From an uncultured Halocynthiibacter sp. (GTDB lineage: Bacteria; Pseudomonadota; Alphaproteobacteria; Rhodobacterales; Rhodobacteraceae), in the NCBI GenBank assembly GCA_947503035.1, contig CANNCD010000004.1:124001-188000 (forward strand): 64,000 nucleotides of DNA. The letters run 5' to 3'. Below, piece after piece: positions 9,446-19,236 of this stretch. A program made the translations under genes and the position numbers. How positions within the stretch are numbered: position 1 is the first letter of the stretch; each line of letters begins with the position of its first letter. The notes beneath the pieces were generated by a model. It had not been told where the DNA came from and ran no database searches. It worked only from the letters and a program-made list of their open reading frames with translations.

Positions 9446-10588
9446 ATGAAATATCTTGAGAAAATGACCGCGGGGACTCCGTCTTGGAGCATCTGCGCAA
9501 CGGTTCTTGAGCCTACTGCTTTGGTTGTCTCTTTTGCGAGTTACTATCTTTCTATTGGTGCGAAAGAAGTGTTTATTTTTTTGGATGCACCACAACCACA
9601 AACCCAAGCCCTCCTCGAGGGTATGCCCGGTGTGCGTGTCCAGCTCTGTGATGCGGACTATTGGAAAAACGTTCGCGGGACCAAACGGTCGACCAATCTG
9701 GTGAAGCGTCAAATTCAGAACGTTTACCAAGCTTACCGGACATCCGAAGCGGATTGGCTGCTTCATGCCGACGTCGATGAATACATCATTTCGGACCTGC
9801 CGGTTGAACGTATCCTGAAGGCGACGCCGGAAACCGTAGATTTTATCCGCGTTCCGAACCTTGAACGGGTTCACGTTAAGGGCAAGGCGCGAAAAACGAT
9901 CTTTGATGGCGCATTCCGAAAACCTGTGCCAGCCAAGGTTTCGACGCTTGGGGGCGGCTTGGTTAATCCAGACCACCCACTCGCGGCAATTGCGCCGCGC
10001 GGTGTGTCAGGCCACGTTTCTGGTAAATCGTTTGTGCGTACTGGTCGTAACATTGTGCCCGGCGTGCACGCAGCCCGCAGCCCAGGCAAGGTGAAGGAAA
10101 AATTGGTTGAATGGGGCGCCCAGAATATTCAGTTGCTGCATTTCGACGGGATTACCAAGGTGCATTGGTGCGCAAAATACCTGATGATCATGGCGCATCG
10201 CACCGGATTTGACAAAAAAATCCTTGGCGCGGATCGGGTTGCCCAGCTGAATTACCTGCGGCGGCAAGAGGATCCACGTCTTGCCTTGTCCGACATGCAT
10301 GATGATTTGAAGACCTCCCCGCGTGAACACCTTGCGCGTCTTAGCGACCTCGGTCTTTGCAAAGAGATCGATATGACGAAGCGGATTTCCGAGGCGCTTT
10401 CGCAATATGGGTTGTTGGACGCGGTTGATCTTTCACCCGAGGCCTTCGATCGTGAAATTGCGAGCCGCTATACCAAAGTTGCATCAGATATCGAGATGTT
10501 GCTTGAGCGGGATGGTGTGTCGGTTCCGAAGACACGCAGACTTCGGACACCAGTCAAGAAAACGGCAAGAGTTAAAGCCGTCGCGTAA
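9446..10588 (+). CDS. Glycosyltransferase of the GT2/GT92-like type
   Basis: The 380-residue product resembles cytosolic glycosyltransferases: an N-terminal nucleotide-sugar fold (about 12-125) contains DVDEY (residues 109-113), a DxD-type metal-binding element typical of GT92-like enzymes. The middle holds several conserved His/Trp positions, and the tail is basic (KTARVKAV). No signal peptide or membrane segment is apparent. The start is ATG 9446 with AGGTG seven bases before it. It sits alone on the plus strand between mdh and sucC, which are adjacent and co-directional in many alphaproteobacteria, so it may be a later insertion. The acceptor (cell-surface polysaccharide?) cannot be told from sequence. 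Confidence 0.8.
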   Translation: MKYLEKMTAGTPSWSICATVLEPTALVVSFASYYLSIGAKEVFIFLDAPQPQTQALLEGMPGVRVQLCDADYWKNVRGTKRSTNLVKRQIQNVYQAYRTSEADWLLHADVDEYIISDLPVERILKATPETVDFIRVPNLERVHVKGKARKTIFDGAFRKPVPAKVSTLGGGLVNPDHPLAAIAPRGVSGHVSGKSFVRTGRNIVPGVHAARSPGKVKEKLVEWGAQNIQLLHFDGITKVHWCAKYLMIMAHRTGFDKKILGADRVAQLNYLRRQEDPRLALSDMHDDLKTSPREHLARLSDLGLCKEIDMTKRISEALSQYGLLDAVDLSPEAFDREIASRYTKVASDIEMLLERDGVSVPKTRRLRTPVKKTARVKAVA

Positions 10589-10590
10589 AC

Positions 10591-10624
10591 AAAAAAGGCA
10601 ACCTGTCGCGAAACAGGTTGCCTT
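10591..10624 (-). terminator. Rho-independent terminator of mdh
   Basis: A 12-bp perfect stem (10595-10606 with 10613-10624, loop CGCGAA) lies 25 bases after the mdh stop. On the minus strand it is followed by a run of six U (AAAAAA at 10591-10596). It is weak for the convergent glycosyltransferase because no T-run follows on the plus strand. Confidence 0.85.
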
Positions 10625-10649
10625 AATCACTTGGGTCGGTGGTTGGCGC

Positions 10650-11648
<999 letters not shown>

Positions 11649-11768
11649 CTAGCGCTATTGCCTTAGTAGCGCAAGTCCGCCGCGGCGCGGAAAAATTAAG
11701 CAGAGCTAATGTTTGCGTTAACATTGCGCAAAATTGGCCAAATATCACTAGGAATGGGCAGGCTGTAC

Positions 11769-12518
11769 ATGGTTTTTGATCTTCACTTTTTCCTTTGGGC
11801 AATACCGGCGGTGATATTGGCGGGTATGTCTAAGGGGGGCTTTGGTGGCGCTTTGGGCTTTGCGGCGGCTCCGATTCTGGCCGTTGCTGTGCCTCCGGCC
11901 TTTGCTGTGGGGCTGATGTTGCCGCTGCTTTTGATCATGGATGTGACCAGTGTCCGGTCCTATTGGAAGCAGTGGGATTGGCCGTCTGTGAAAATTTTGT
12001 TGTGGGGATCCGTGCCAGGAACTCTGGTCGGAATGGCGATCTATAGCTATGCGGATGATGACATGTTGCGGGTCTTGATCGGGATCGTGGCGCTTGGCTT
12101 TGTTCTTTATCGCATTCTTCAGGGATTGGGACGCATTGGCGCAGTGCGTGCAGATCGGCCATGGGTGGGTGTGGTATTCGGCGCCCTCGGAGGGTTGACC
12201 AGCTTTATCAGCCACGCAGGCGGTCCGCCCGTCGCCGTCTATCTGTTGTCAAAGGATATGACCAAGACATCCTATCATGCGACGCAGGCCATCGTGTTTT
12301 GGGTTCTCAATGCGGCCAAGGTCGTCCCATATGTGTTCCTTGGGCTTTTCACGCTCGAGACCATGAAGGCGGATGTGCTGTTGTTTCCCTTCGCGATGCT
12401 TGGCGTTTGGATCGGGGTGCGCGCACACCACAAGATCCCTGATCGGGTGTTCTTTGCGCTCACCTATGTTTTACTCGTGATCACGGGTGTAAAACTCATT
12501 TTCGACGGTCTGACCTAG
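11769..12518 (+). CDS. TSUP (TauE/SafE-type) membrane transporter
   Basis: A 249-residue integral membrane protein with about 7-8 hydrophobic segments and the glycine-rich SKGGFGGALGF loop after the first segment, the repeat signature of the 4-toluene sulfonate uptake/sulfite exporter family. Related proteins move sulfite, sulfoacetate or similar anions; the substrate here is unknown. ATG 11769 is chosen because GCAGG lies six bases before it and the protein then begins directly before the first membrane helix. In-frame ATGs at 11709 and 11754 are less likely. It is divergent from mdh and shares four bases (CTAG) with the convergent downstream gene. Confidence 0.85.
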   Translation: MVFDLHFFLWAIPAVILAGMSKGGFGGALGFAAAPILAVAVPPAFAVGLMLPLLLIMDVTSVRSYWKQWDWPSVKILLWGSVPGTLVGMAIYSYADDDMLRVLIGIVALGFVLYRILQGLGRIGAVRADRPWVGVVFGALGGLTSFISHAGGPPVAVYLLSKDMTKTSYHATQAIVFWVLNAAKVVPYVFLGLFTLETMKADVLLFPFAMLGVWIGVRAHHKIPDRVFFALTYVLLVITGVKLIFDGLT

Positions 12519-12826
12519 GCGTCGTTTTTCGTCGGAACAAATGGGTCGTTCGCGGCCTCAAACGCAACGCCGTTGGCCACAAGGCAGCTGCGCCCAGCGG
12601 GCGTTGTCGCAAGGATTGTCCAACTGCCGGTTTCTTCCGATGCGAATGTCTCGATAACAACGTTATTTAGGCCAAGCCCGATGGATTGGCGTGTTTCCCC
12701 GTGGTTGTTGGCGAGGTCTGCGATGATCTTTTCGCGTTCGCCGCAGGGACGTCCGTTCGCATAAAGGGGTTGCGTTGCGATAAGGATGGCGCCCATTGCT
12801 GCGCCGAATATGAATTGTTTGTTCAT
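12515..12826 (-). CDS. Small secreted protein of unknown function
   Basis: Starting at ATG 12826 the 103-residue product has a clear signal peptide (MNKQFIFGAAMGAILIATQPLYA, cut after about residue 23). The mature domain of about 80 residues contains two cysteines (GRPCGER and GRSCLV) that could form a periplasmic disulfide. An upstream in-frame start at 12961 would place the signal peptide 45 residues inside, so it is rejected. Homologous-looking small periplasmic proteins are common in Rhodobacteraceae, but I do not know a function. Its stop overlaps the convergent TSUP gene through CTAG. Confidence 0.75.
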   Translation of the reverse strand: MNKQFIFGAAMGAILIATQPLYANGRPCGEREKIIADLANNHGETRQSIGLGLNNVVIETFASEETGSWTILATTPAGRSCLVANGVAFEAANDPFVPTKNDA

Positions 12827-12988
12827 GTCTTTGCTCTGTTCTGGGGCGCGCATCATGCATTTCCTGCCATGGATGCGACGCTTACTGATCAAGGGCGAAA
12901 GGATGGCAGGGCCTTTTGTCTCTTTAGTCTGCGCATAGAGGTTGAAAAATGTGGTTAACATGGCGGACGGATTATTTTTCTGCGCTGC

Positions 12989-13006
12989 GGCAATTTATTA
13001 CTTGCC
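12989..13006. promoter_or_regulatory. Inverted repeat before mcl2
   Basis: GGCAA-N8-TTGCC, with core GCAA-N8-TTGC, lies 55-72 bases before the mcl2 start. The same core spacing occurs before ccr (23525-23540), and both spacers contain ATTAC. It may be a binding site shared by ethylmalonyl-CoA pathway genes. Confidence 0.4.
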
Positions 13007-13060
13007 AATAAGTGCGTTTTGAGTGATGTATTTGATATATTATTGCGGAGTGAATCAAAA

Positions 13061-13912
13061 ATGTCGTCAGAACGCCCCCTAAGGTCCGTCCTTTATATTC
13101 CTGCTTCCAAGGCGCGCGCGCTTGTGAAAGCAGCAACGTTAGAAACTGACGCGATCATTTTTGATCTCGAAGACGCGGTCAGCCCAGACGAAAAAGTCGC
13201 GGCGCGCGACCTGCTGGTTCAAGCGCTTGCCGATAATGACTATGGGGTGCGGACCAAGATCGTTCGGATCAATGGGCTTGATACCGAATGGGGTCAGGCC
13301 GACGCCGAGGCGATCCAAGGCTGTGACATCGACGCGGTTCTCTTGCCCAAGGTTGAAACCACCGATCAACTTGATGCGCTTGGGGCCATCGTTGGGGATG
13401 TGCCGCTTTGGGCGATGATGGAAACGCCGCGCGGTGTGATGAACGCGGCAGCGCTTGCAGAGCACCCACAGATGCAGGGCTTTGTGATGGGCACGAATGA
13501 TTTAGCCAAGGATCTGGGGTGTCGTTATCATAAAGATCGCATGCCTATGCTGACGTCCTTACAAATGTGTCTTTTGGCGGCCCGTAGCACAGGGATCGCC
13601 GCAATCGACGGTGTATATAATGCGTTTCGCGACGACGACGGTCTGACTCACGAATGCACCCAAGGGCGCGACATGGGGTTTGACGGAAAGACGCTGATTC
13701 ATCCGCTTCAACTGCCGATTGCCAACGCTGCCTTTGCCCCATCCGACGATGAGATCGATTTGGCCAAACGTCAAATCGAAGCCTTCGAGGCAGCACTGGC
13801 CAGCGGTGAAGGCGTCGCCGTCGTTGACGGTGCGATCGTAGAGAACCTCCATGTCGTCACCGCACGTGCAACCCTTGCTAAGGTCGCGGCCATCGCGGCG
13901 CTTGCCAGCTAG
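13061..13912 (+). CDS. mcl2: (3S)-malyl-CoA thioesterase (Mcl2-type CoA ester lyase homologue)
   Basis: This HpcH/HpaI (CitE-like) TIM-barrel protein hydrolyses (3S)-malyl-CoA to malate and CoA, a late step of the ethylmalonyl-CoA pathway. The 283 residues show LRSVLYIPASK at the N-terminus, the metal-binding FDLEDAV, METPRG and GTNDL motifs, and the C-terminal GKTLIHP element. Length fits Mcl2 (about 280) better than malyl-CoA/methylmalyl-CoA lyase Mcl1 (about 318), and mch follows. ATG 13061 with GGAG at 13047-13050 is preferred over an in-frame ATG 42 bases upstream. A citryl- or malyl-CoA lyase activity cannot be fully excluded from sequence. Confidence 0.85.
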   Translation: MSSERPLRSVLYIPASKARALVKAATLETDAIIFDLEDAVSPDEKVAARDLLVQALADNDYGVRTKIVRINGLDTEWGQADAEAIQGCDIDAVLLPKVETTDQLDALGAIVGDVPLWAMMETPRGVMNAAALAEHPQMQGFVMGTNDLAKDLGCRYHKDRMPMLTSLQMCLLAARSTGIAAIDGVYNAFRDDDGLTHECTQGRDMGFDGKTLIHPLQLPIANAAFAPSDDEIDLAKRQIEAFEAALASGEGVAVVDGAIVENLHVVTARATLAKVAAIAALAS

Positions 13913-13979
13913 GCGAGGGGCTTGAACTTGGGTGGTAAACGCGACAGGGTCAGGGCGAAATTCAGCAAAGGATAACGCC

Positions 13980-14186
13980 ATGAAGCTCTATCGTTATATC
14001 ACCGAAGACGACACATCAGATTTTTGCCACCGCGTGACCGACGCCCTGAACAAGGGCTGGTCTCTGCATGGCTCACCTTCATATGCGTTTGATGCGGCCA
14101 AAGGAATAATGCGCGCCGCCCAAGCGGTCACAAAAGAGGTCGAAGGCGAGATATACACGCGGGAGACCAAACTCGGAGAGTACTAA
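13980..14186 (+). CDS. DUF1737 small protein
   Basis: This 68-residue protein starts at ATG 13980 with AAAGGA seven bases upstream. It shows the DUF1737 pattern: MKLYRYITEDDT..., then GW-LHGSPSYAFD. Such proteins are short, soluble and of unknown function. It lies between mcl2 and mch with its stop codon directly abutting the mch ATG (TAAATG), so it is certainly translated within the ethylmalonyl-CoA operon. A role in controlling or stabilising one of these enzymes is conceivable but unsupported. Confidence 0.85.
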   Translation: MKLYRYITEDDTSDFCHRVTDALNKGWSLHGSPSYAFDAAKGIMRAAQAVTKEVEGEIYTRETKLGEY

Positions 14187-15212
14187 ATGAAAACGACGGC
14201 GGGACGATTTTTCGAAGACTATAATGTAGGTGATGTGATCGAACATGCAGTGCCTCGTACCCTGTCTGGGGGCGAACGCGCGCTGTATCATGCGCTCTAT
14301 CCGGCGCGCCACGCGCTTGCCTCGTCCGATGAATTCGCCCGCCGTTGCGGCCTTGCTTCGTCGCCGATGGATGATCTGATCACGTTTCACACGGTGTTCG
14401 GCAAAACGGTTCCTGATGTTTCATTGAACGCCGTCGCGAACCTTGGCTATGCCGAGGGCCGTTTTCTGGCCCCTGTCTATGTAGGCGATACCCTGTCTTC
14501 GCGTTCTGAGGTGATCGGGGTGAAGCAGAATTCAAACGGGAAATCCGGTGTGGTCTGGGTCCGTACCGTTGGCACAAACCAGCATGGCCAAGACGTGCTG
14601 TCCTATGTCCGTTGGGTCATGGTGAAAAAGAGAAATCTTGATGCGCCTGCACCCACGCCAGTGATTCCTGACCTTGCGCCGGCGTTGGCCGCTGAAGACT
14701 TGATTGTGCCGGACGGATTGGACTTTACCGATTACGATTTCACCGCCGCTGGCGATGCCCACCGTTGGGGGGATTACGAGGTGGGCGAGATCATCGACCA
14801 CGTGGATGGCGTCACCATAGAAGAGGCCGAACACATGCTGGCCACGCGTCTTTGGCAGAATACAGCCAAGGTCCATTTCGATGCCACCAACCGGCCTGAC
14901 GGGCGACGTCTGATCTATGGCGGTCACGTGATTTCGATGGCGCGGGCGCTTTCGTTTAATGGCATGGCAAATGCGCAAATGATCGTTGGAATAAACGGCG
15001 GCGCACATGCGAACCCGTGCTTTTCAGGGGATACCGTTCGCGCATGGACCGAGGTTCTTGATCGTGCTCCGACATCGGCGCCAGGGGTTGGCGCCGCCCG
15101 TCTTCGCCTTGTGGCGACATCGGCCAAAATGGGGCCGCTTCGCGATGATAATGGCAAGTACACGCCGGATGTTTTGCTTGATTTGGACTATTGGGCTTTG
15201 ATGCCTCAATAG
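14187..15212 (+). CDS. mch: Mesaconyl-CoA hydratase (beta-methylmalyl-CoA dehydratase)
   Basis: This enzyme converts mesaconyl-CoA to beta-methylmalyl-CoA in the ethylmalonyl-CoA pathway. Its 341 residues contain two MaoC-like hot-dog domains (about 1-150 and 175-335), each starting with a GR-FEDY-VGD or H-WGDYEVGE entry. Length and the doubled domain agree with Mch of Rhodobacter and Methylobacterium. It is the third gene of the mcl2-DUF1737-mch unit and is followed by a hairpin before the sdh promoter region. Confidence 0.9.
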   Translation: MKTTAGRFFEDYNVGDVIEHAVPRTLSGGERALYHALYPARHALASSDEFARRCGLASSPMDDLITFHTVFGKTVPDVSLNAVANLGYAEGRFLAPVYVGDTLSSRSEVIGVKQNSNGKSGVVWVRTVGTNQHGQDVLSYVRWVMVKKRNLDAPAPTPVIPDLAPALAAEDLIVPDGLDFTDYDFTAAGDAHRWGDYEVGEIIDHVDGVTIEEAEHMLATRLWQNTAKVHFDATNRPDGRRLIYGGHVISMARALSFNGMANAQMIVGINGGAHANPCFSGDTVRAWTEVLDRAPTSAPGVGAARLRLVATSAKMGPLRDDNGKYTPDVLLDLDYWALMPQ

Positions 15213-15261
15213 GTGAATCAATGGAAAAATGGCCAGTTCTGTACTAAAATAGTCGGAAATC

Positions 15262-15290
15262 AGGGTGCGCCATAAAAAGAAGCGCACCTT
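15262..15290 (+). terminator. Hairpin after mch
   Basis: Arms GGTGCGC (15264-15270) and GCGCACC (15282-15288), extended by G-T and A-T pairs, form about 9 bp around an 11-base loop. TTGTTAATTT follows. It is probably a terminator separating mch from the sdh promoter, moderate because the T-run is interrupted. Confidence 0.55.
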
Positions 15291-15296
15291 GTTAAT

Positions 15297-15308
15297 TTGT
15301 GATCACAC
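15297..15308. promoter_or_regulatory. Operator-like palindrome, distal site before sdhC
   Basis: TTGTGATCACAC, one outer base different from the gntR operator. Its centre is 21 bp from the next site, exactly as before sucC. A TATAAA sequence lies between the two sites, which could be a -10 element and would suit repression. Confidence 0.65.
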
Positions 15309-15317
15309 TATAAAAAT

Positions 15318-15329
15318 TCGTGATCACAA
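15318..15329. promoter_or_regulatory. Operator-like palindrome, proximal site before sdhC
   Basis: TCGTGATCACAA, one base different from the gntR operator. It lies 130 bases before the sdhC start. Together with the previous site it completes the second 21-bp-spaced pair in the window. Confidence 0.65.
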
Positions 15330-15458
15330 ACGGCAATTTTTTCCAAGTTAGCGCCCAAACTATACGAATTTTTAGGTCTAAATAGGTGACTCTTGGCCAA
15401 ACTCCGTTATGAATAATTCCAAATTGTACAAAGGCAGATATCCTGAAAGGATGAACCC

Positions 15459-15845
15459 ATGGCAGATGTAAACAGGGGCAACCGGCCGCTATCTCCACAT
15501 ATCACTATTTATAAACCACAGTTCACGTCCATGACGTCGATTTTTACACGCATCACCGGCAACGCCTTGCTTGTTGCGTCGATCTTGATCGTTTGGTGGT
15601 TCTTGGCGGCTTCGACTGGCGCAGAGAGCTTTGCGTTGGCCGATGGCATTATCACATCTTGGTTTGGCGACCTTGTGATGTTCGGCTCGCTTTGGGCTGT
15701 TTGGTACCATTTCTGTGCTGGTCTTCGTCACCTTTGGTGGGACACGACCCTTAAGGGTTTGGATATCCCAACCGCTCAGAAAATCGCCTATGCCGTTATC
15801 GGTGGCTCCCTTGTTTTGACGGTTTTCACCGTCATCGTAATCTAA
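15459..15845 (+). CDS. sdhC: Succinate dehydrogenase cytochrome b556 subunit
   Basis: The 128-residue membrane anchor has three transmembrane helices and the family signature NRPLSPHITIYKPQ near the N-terminus, then SIFTRITGN. A histidine in the second helix (FCAGLRHLWWD) is the expected haem ligand region. It binds haem b and ubiquinone together with SdhD. The ribosome site GAAAGGA precedes the ATG. It is the first gene of sdhCDA-lipoprotein-sdhB, with two operator-like palindromes upstream. Confidence 0.96.
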   Translation: MADVNRGNRPLSPHITIYKPQFTSMTSIFTRITGNALLVASILIVWWFLAASTGAESFALADGIITSWFGDLVMFGSLWAVWYHFCAGLRHLWWDTTLKGLDIPTAQKIAYAVIGGSLVLTVFTVIVI

Positions 15846-15857
15846 GAGGTCATACGC

Positions 15858-16229
15858 ATGTCTTATCTTACTGACCGCAAACGTGCGACGGGCCGTGGTT
15901 CTGCGAAAACCGGCACAGAGCACCACTGGCACATGATGGTTTCCAGCGTTGCGCTGGCGATCCTTGTTCCATTGTTCATCTTTACATTTGGCCCAATGCT
16001 TGGCGCCCCACACGCAGAGGTCGTTGAATATTTCGCGCGTCCATTCCCTGCGATTGTTGCGGCCCTGACAATCGTTGTCAGCATGGTCCACTTCAAGGGC
16101 GGCGCGTCCATTATGCTTGAGGACTACGTGTACGGCACCAACCTCAAGATCGCGCTGATCTCTGTTACTCTTCTCAGCTATGCGATTGCTGCGACTGGCG
16201 TTTTCGCCATCGCGCGCATCGCGCTATAA
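15858..16229 (+). CDS. sdhD: Succinate dehydrogenase membrane anchor subunit
   Basis: The 123-residue hydrophobic protein has three transmembrane helices after a basic N-terminus with RKRATGRGSAKTGTEHHW. It lies 12 bases after sdhC and 12 before sdhA. SdhD proteins diverge strongly in sequence; the size, topology, H in the second helix (MVHFKGG) and position identify it. It anchors the SdhAB catalytic dimer to the cytoplasmic membrane. Confidence 0.94.
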   Translation: MSYLTDRKRATGRGSAKTGTEHHWHMMVSSVALAILVPLFIFTFGPMLGAPHAEVVEYFARPFPAIVAALTIVVSMVHFKGGASIMLEDYVYGTNLKIALISVTLLSYAIAATGVFAIARIAL

Positions 16230-16241
16230 GGAGCCTCAATC

Positions 16242-18047
16242 ATGGCTGCATATGAATATGAAACCCACGAATATGACGTGGTTGTTGTCGGTGCTGGTGG
16301 CGCGGGTCTTCGTGCGACGCTTGGCATGGCTGAACAGGGTCTGAAAACGGCCTGTGTGACCAAAGTTTTCCCAACACGTTCGCACACTGTTGCGGCGCAG
16401 GGCGGCATCGCGGCGTCCTTGTCCAACATGGGTCCGGACAACTGGCAGTGGCACATGTATGACACTGTTAAGGGCTCTGACTGGTTGGGCGACACCGATG
16501 CGATGGAATACCTTGCTCGCGAAGCCCCCAAAGCGGTTTACGAGCTTGAGCACTATGGTGTTCCGTTCTCGCGTACCGAAGAAGGTAAAATTTACCAGCG
16601 TCCGTTTGGCGGTCACACCACCGAATTCGGCGAAGGCCCACCCGTTCAGCGTACCTGTGCGGCGGCTGACCGTACCGGTCACGCGATCCTTCACACGCTA
16701 TACGGTCAGTCCCTAAAACAGGGTGCTGAGTTCTATATCGAGTACTTCGCGCTTGATCTGATCATGAATGACGATGGCGAATGTACTGGCGTTATGTGCT
16801 GGAAGCTTGACGATGGTACGCTTCACCTGTTCAGCGCCAAGATGGTTGTTCTGGCCACTGGTGGTTACGGCCGTGCGTATTTCTCTGCGACGTCTGCACA
16901 CACCTGTACCGGTGACGGTGGCGGCATGGTGGCCCGTGCGGGCCTACCGCTTCAGGATATGGAATTCGTTCAGTTCCACCCAACTGGCATCTACGGCTCT
17001 GGCTGTTTGATCACCGAGGGTGCGCGCGGCGAAGGTGGTTACCTCACCAACTCCGAAGGCGAACGTTTCATGGAACGTTACGCGCCGACCTACAAAGACC
17101 TTGCGCCACGCGACTATGTGTCTCGTTCGATGACAATGGAAATTCGCGAAGGTCGCGGTGTTGGCGCCGAGGGCGATCACATCTTCCTTAACCTCAACCA
17201 CCTTCCACCTGAGGCATTGGCCGAGCGTCTTCCTGGTATTTCCGAAAGCGCGAAAATCTTTGCCGGCGTTGACGTGACCAAAGAGCCGATCCCTGTGATC
17301 CCAACGGTTCACTATAACATGGGCGGTATTCCGACGAACTACTTCGGTGAGGTTCTGAACCCAACCGCAGAAGACGAAAACGCCGTTGTTCCGGGCCTTA
17401 TGGCTGTGGGCGAGGCGGGTTGTGCCTCTGTTCACGGTGCGAACCGTCTTGGATCGAACTCCTTGATCGACCTTGTTGTGTTCGGTCGCGCCGCTGCGAT
17501 CCGTGCCGGTGACGTGGTTGATCCAAACAAAGCAAACCCAGTGATGCCACAGGCGTCTATCGATAAGGCGCTTGATCGTTTCGACGCGACACGCCATGCA
17601 GATGGTGACATCTCAACGGCTGAGCTTCGTCTTGAAATGCAGAAAACAATGCAATCTGACGCGGCTGTGTTCCGTACAGATAAGACATTGCAAGAGGGTG
17701 TCGAAAAGATGACCTCTATCGCTGCGAAATTGCCAAACATCAAAGTGACGGACCGCTCTATGGTTTGGAACTCTGATCTGATGGAAACATTGGAACTTGG
17801 TAACCTTATGCCAAACGCGATGGCGACCATCGTTGGTGCCGAAGCCCGCAAAGAATCCCGCGGTGCCCACGCCCACGAAGATTACGCCGAGCGTGACGAT
17901 GTGAACTGGCGCAAGCACACGATTGCACGTGTCGACAACGAAAAAGTCGACCTAAGCTATCGTGCGGTTGTTTTGGATACACTGACCACCGAAGAAGAAG
18001 GTGGCATCAGCCAAGCCCAAATCGCACCAAAGGCACGGACGTTCTAA
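16242..18047 (+). CDS. sdhA: Succinate dehydrogenase flavoprotein subunit
   Basis: SdhA oxidises succinate to fumarate at covalently bound FAD. In 601 residues it has the dinucleotide-binding GAGGAGLRA, the flavinylation histidine in [10 protein letters not shown] (about residues 47-56), the active-site [21 protein letters not shown] segment region, and the C-terminal [12 protein letters not shown] motif. Length is standard. A ribosome site (AAGGAG) lies just before the ATG. Its TAA stop shares one base with the ATG of the following lipoprotein gene. Confidence 0.97.
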   Translation: MAAYEYETHEYDVVVVGAGGAGLRATLGMAEQGLKTACVTKVFPTRSHTVAAQGGIAASLSNMGPDNWQWHMYDTVKGSDWLGDTDAMEYLAREAPKAVYELEHYGVPFSRTEEGKIYQRPFGGHTTEFGEGPPVQRTCAAADRTGHAILHTLYGQSLKQGAEFYIEYFALDLIMNDDGECTGVMCWKLDDGTLHLFSAKMVVLATGGYGRAYFSATSAHTCTGDGGGMVARAGLPLQDMEFVQFHPTGIYGSGCLITEGARGEGGYLTNSEGERFMERYAPTYKDLAPRDYVSRSMTMEIREGRGVGAEGDHIFLNLNHLPPEALAERLPGISESAKIFAGVDVTKEPIPVIPTVHYNMGGIPTNYFGEVLNPTAEDENAVVPGLMAVGEAGCASVHGANRLGSNSLIDLVVFGRAAAIRAGDVVDPNKANPVMPQASIDKALDRFDATRHADGDISTAELRLEMQKTMQSDAAVFRTDKTLQEGVEKMTSIAAKLPNIKVTDRSMVWNSDLMETLELGNLMPNAMATIVGAEARKESRGAHAHEDYAERDDVNWRKHTIARVDNEKVDLSYRAVVLDTLTTEEEGGISQAQIAPKARTF

Positions 18048-18379
18048 TGATGCGTTTTGGATTGAAAACATGTGTTGTCGCGTCTGTATTGCTGGTTTCA
18101 GCATGTGACGTGGCGACGGACGCGGCGGATACCGCCCTGCGCGATACGGCAACTGGCGTGATCACCACTGTGGTCGAAGATCAGTTCCCAGCCGTCAACG
18201 CAGAGCCACTGGCCGAATGCGTTGTCGATAACGCCGAGACTCCCGAAATCGTATCGCTGGCCAAGGCTGCGGTGACGGGTGTGACGGCGGATGACGTGTC
18301 CACGGTTCTCAATATCGCACAACGCACCGGTACGCTTAATTGCATCGCAAGCAACGGCCTCGGCCTGCTTTCACTATAG
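18047..18379 (+). CDS. Small lipoprotein inside the sdh operon
   Basis: This 110-residue protein has a signal sequence with lipobox VSAC (Cys about 20), so the mature part is a lipid-anchored domain of about 90 residues rich in Ala, Asp and Val with two further cysteines (AECVVD and LNCIAS). It overlaps the sdhA stop by one base and ends 17 bases before sdhB, so it is co-translated with complex II. It matches no family I can name. A role in complex II assembly or only a passenger function is open. sdhA and sdhB are directly adjacent in most bacteria. Confidence 0.8.
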   Translation: MMRFGLKTCVVASVLLVSACDVATDAADTALRDTATGVITTVVEDQFPAVNAEPLAECVVDNAETPEIVSLAKAAVTGVTADDVSTVLNIAQRTGTLNCIASNGLGLLSL

Positions 18380-18396
18380 AATAGGAGGAGACGCAG

Positions 18397-19176
18397 ATGG
18401 TTCAACTTACGCTCCCTAAGAATTCGAAAATGACGACGGGCAAAACATGGCCCAAACCCGAAGGCGCAACAAACCTACGCAAGGTCCAGATTTATCGCTG
18501 GAATCCTGACGATGGTAAAAACCCTGCGGTTGACACGTATTTCGTGGATATGGACACCTGTGGTCCGATGGTTTTGGACGTTCTGATCAAAATCAAATCC
18601 GAGATTGACCCGACATTGACGTTCCGTCGTTCCTGTCGCGAAGGGATCTGTGGATCCTGTGCGATGAACATCGGTGGCATCAACACGCTGGCCTGTACAT
18701 ATGGCCACGATGAAGTGACCGGCGACATCAAGATTTACCCACTACCGCACATGCCAGTGATCAAGGACCTTATCCCTGATCTGACGCACTTTTACGCCCA
18801 GCACGCGTCGGTTATGCCTTGGCTCGAAACCAAGACAAACCGCCCAGCAAAAGAGTGGAAGCAGTCCATCGATGATCGCAAAAAACTTGATGGTCTGTAT
18901 GAATGTGTGATGTGTGCATGTTGTTCCACGTCCTGCCCATCCTACTGGTGGAATGGCGATCGCTACCTCGGGCCAGCAGCCTTGCTTCACGCATACCGCT
19001 GGATCATCGATAGCCGCGATGAGGCGACCGGCGAACGTCTGGACGATCTTGAGGATCCGTTCAAGCTGTACCGCTGTCACACAATTATGAACTGTGCAAA
19101 AACATGTCCAAAGGGTCTTAACCCTGCTGAGGCAATCGGTTCTATCAAGAAGATGATGGTGGATCGCGCGCTGTAA
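18397..19176 (+). CDS. sdhB: Succinate dehydrogenase iron-sulfur subunit
   Basis: SdhB passes electrons from FAD to ubiquinone through three clusters. The 259 residues show the [2Fe-2S] pattern [10 protein letters not shown] with a later cysteine (LAC), the [4Fe-4S] motif [12 protein letters not shown], and the third cluster motif C-x5-C-x3-CPKGLNP. Cysteine spacing is complete, so all centres should form. GGAGGA lies before the ATG. It is the last gene of the operon and a strong terminator follows. Confidence 0.97.
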   Translation: MVQLTLPKNSKMTTGKTWPKPEGATNLRKVQIYRWNPDDGKNPAVDTYFVDMDTCGPMVLDVLIKIKSEIDPTLTFRRSCREGICGSCAMNIGGINTLACTYGHDEVTGDIKIYPLPHMPVIKDLIPDLTHFYAQHASVMPWLETKTNRPAKEWKQSIDDRKKLDGLYECVMCACCSTSCPSYWWNGDRYLGPAALLHAYRWIIDSRDEATGERLDDLEDPFKLYRCHTIMNCAKTCPKGLNPAEAIGSIKKMMVDRAL

Positions 19177-19202
19177 TTCAGCCGCAGATCAGAAAATTCA
19201 AA

Positions 19203-19233
19203 GCCAAGCGTTTCATCAACGCTTGGCCTTTTT
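19203..19233 (+). terminator. Rho-independent terminator of the sdh operon
   Basis: Arms GCCAAGCGTT (19203-19212) and AACGCTTGGC (19218-19227) form a 10-bp perfect stem with a 5-base loop, followed by CTTTTTC. It lies 26 bases after the sdhB stop and 4 bases before the end of convergent deoD. Confidence 0.9.
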
Positions 19234-19236
19234 CAT

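Noticed and set aside
11709-11768. Upstream ATG start for the TSUP transporter
   Set aside because: The extra 20 residues precede the first membrane helix without a ribosome site; GCAGG fits ATG 11769.
12477-12484. GTGATCAC inside the TSUP gene as a further GntR operator
   Set aside because: It lies near the end of a coding region, lacks the outer TT/AA bases, and is alone. Similar GTGATCAC strings in codons elsewhere are expected by chance.
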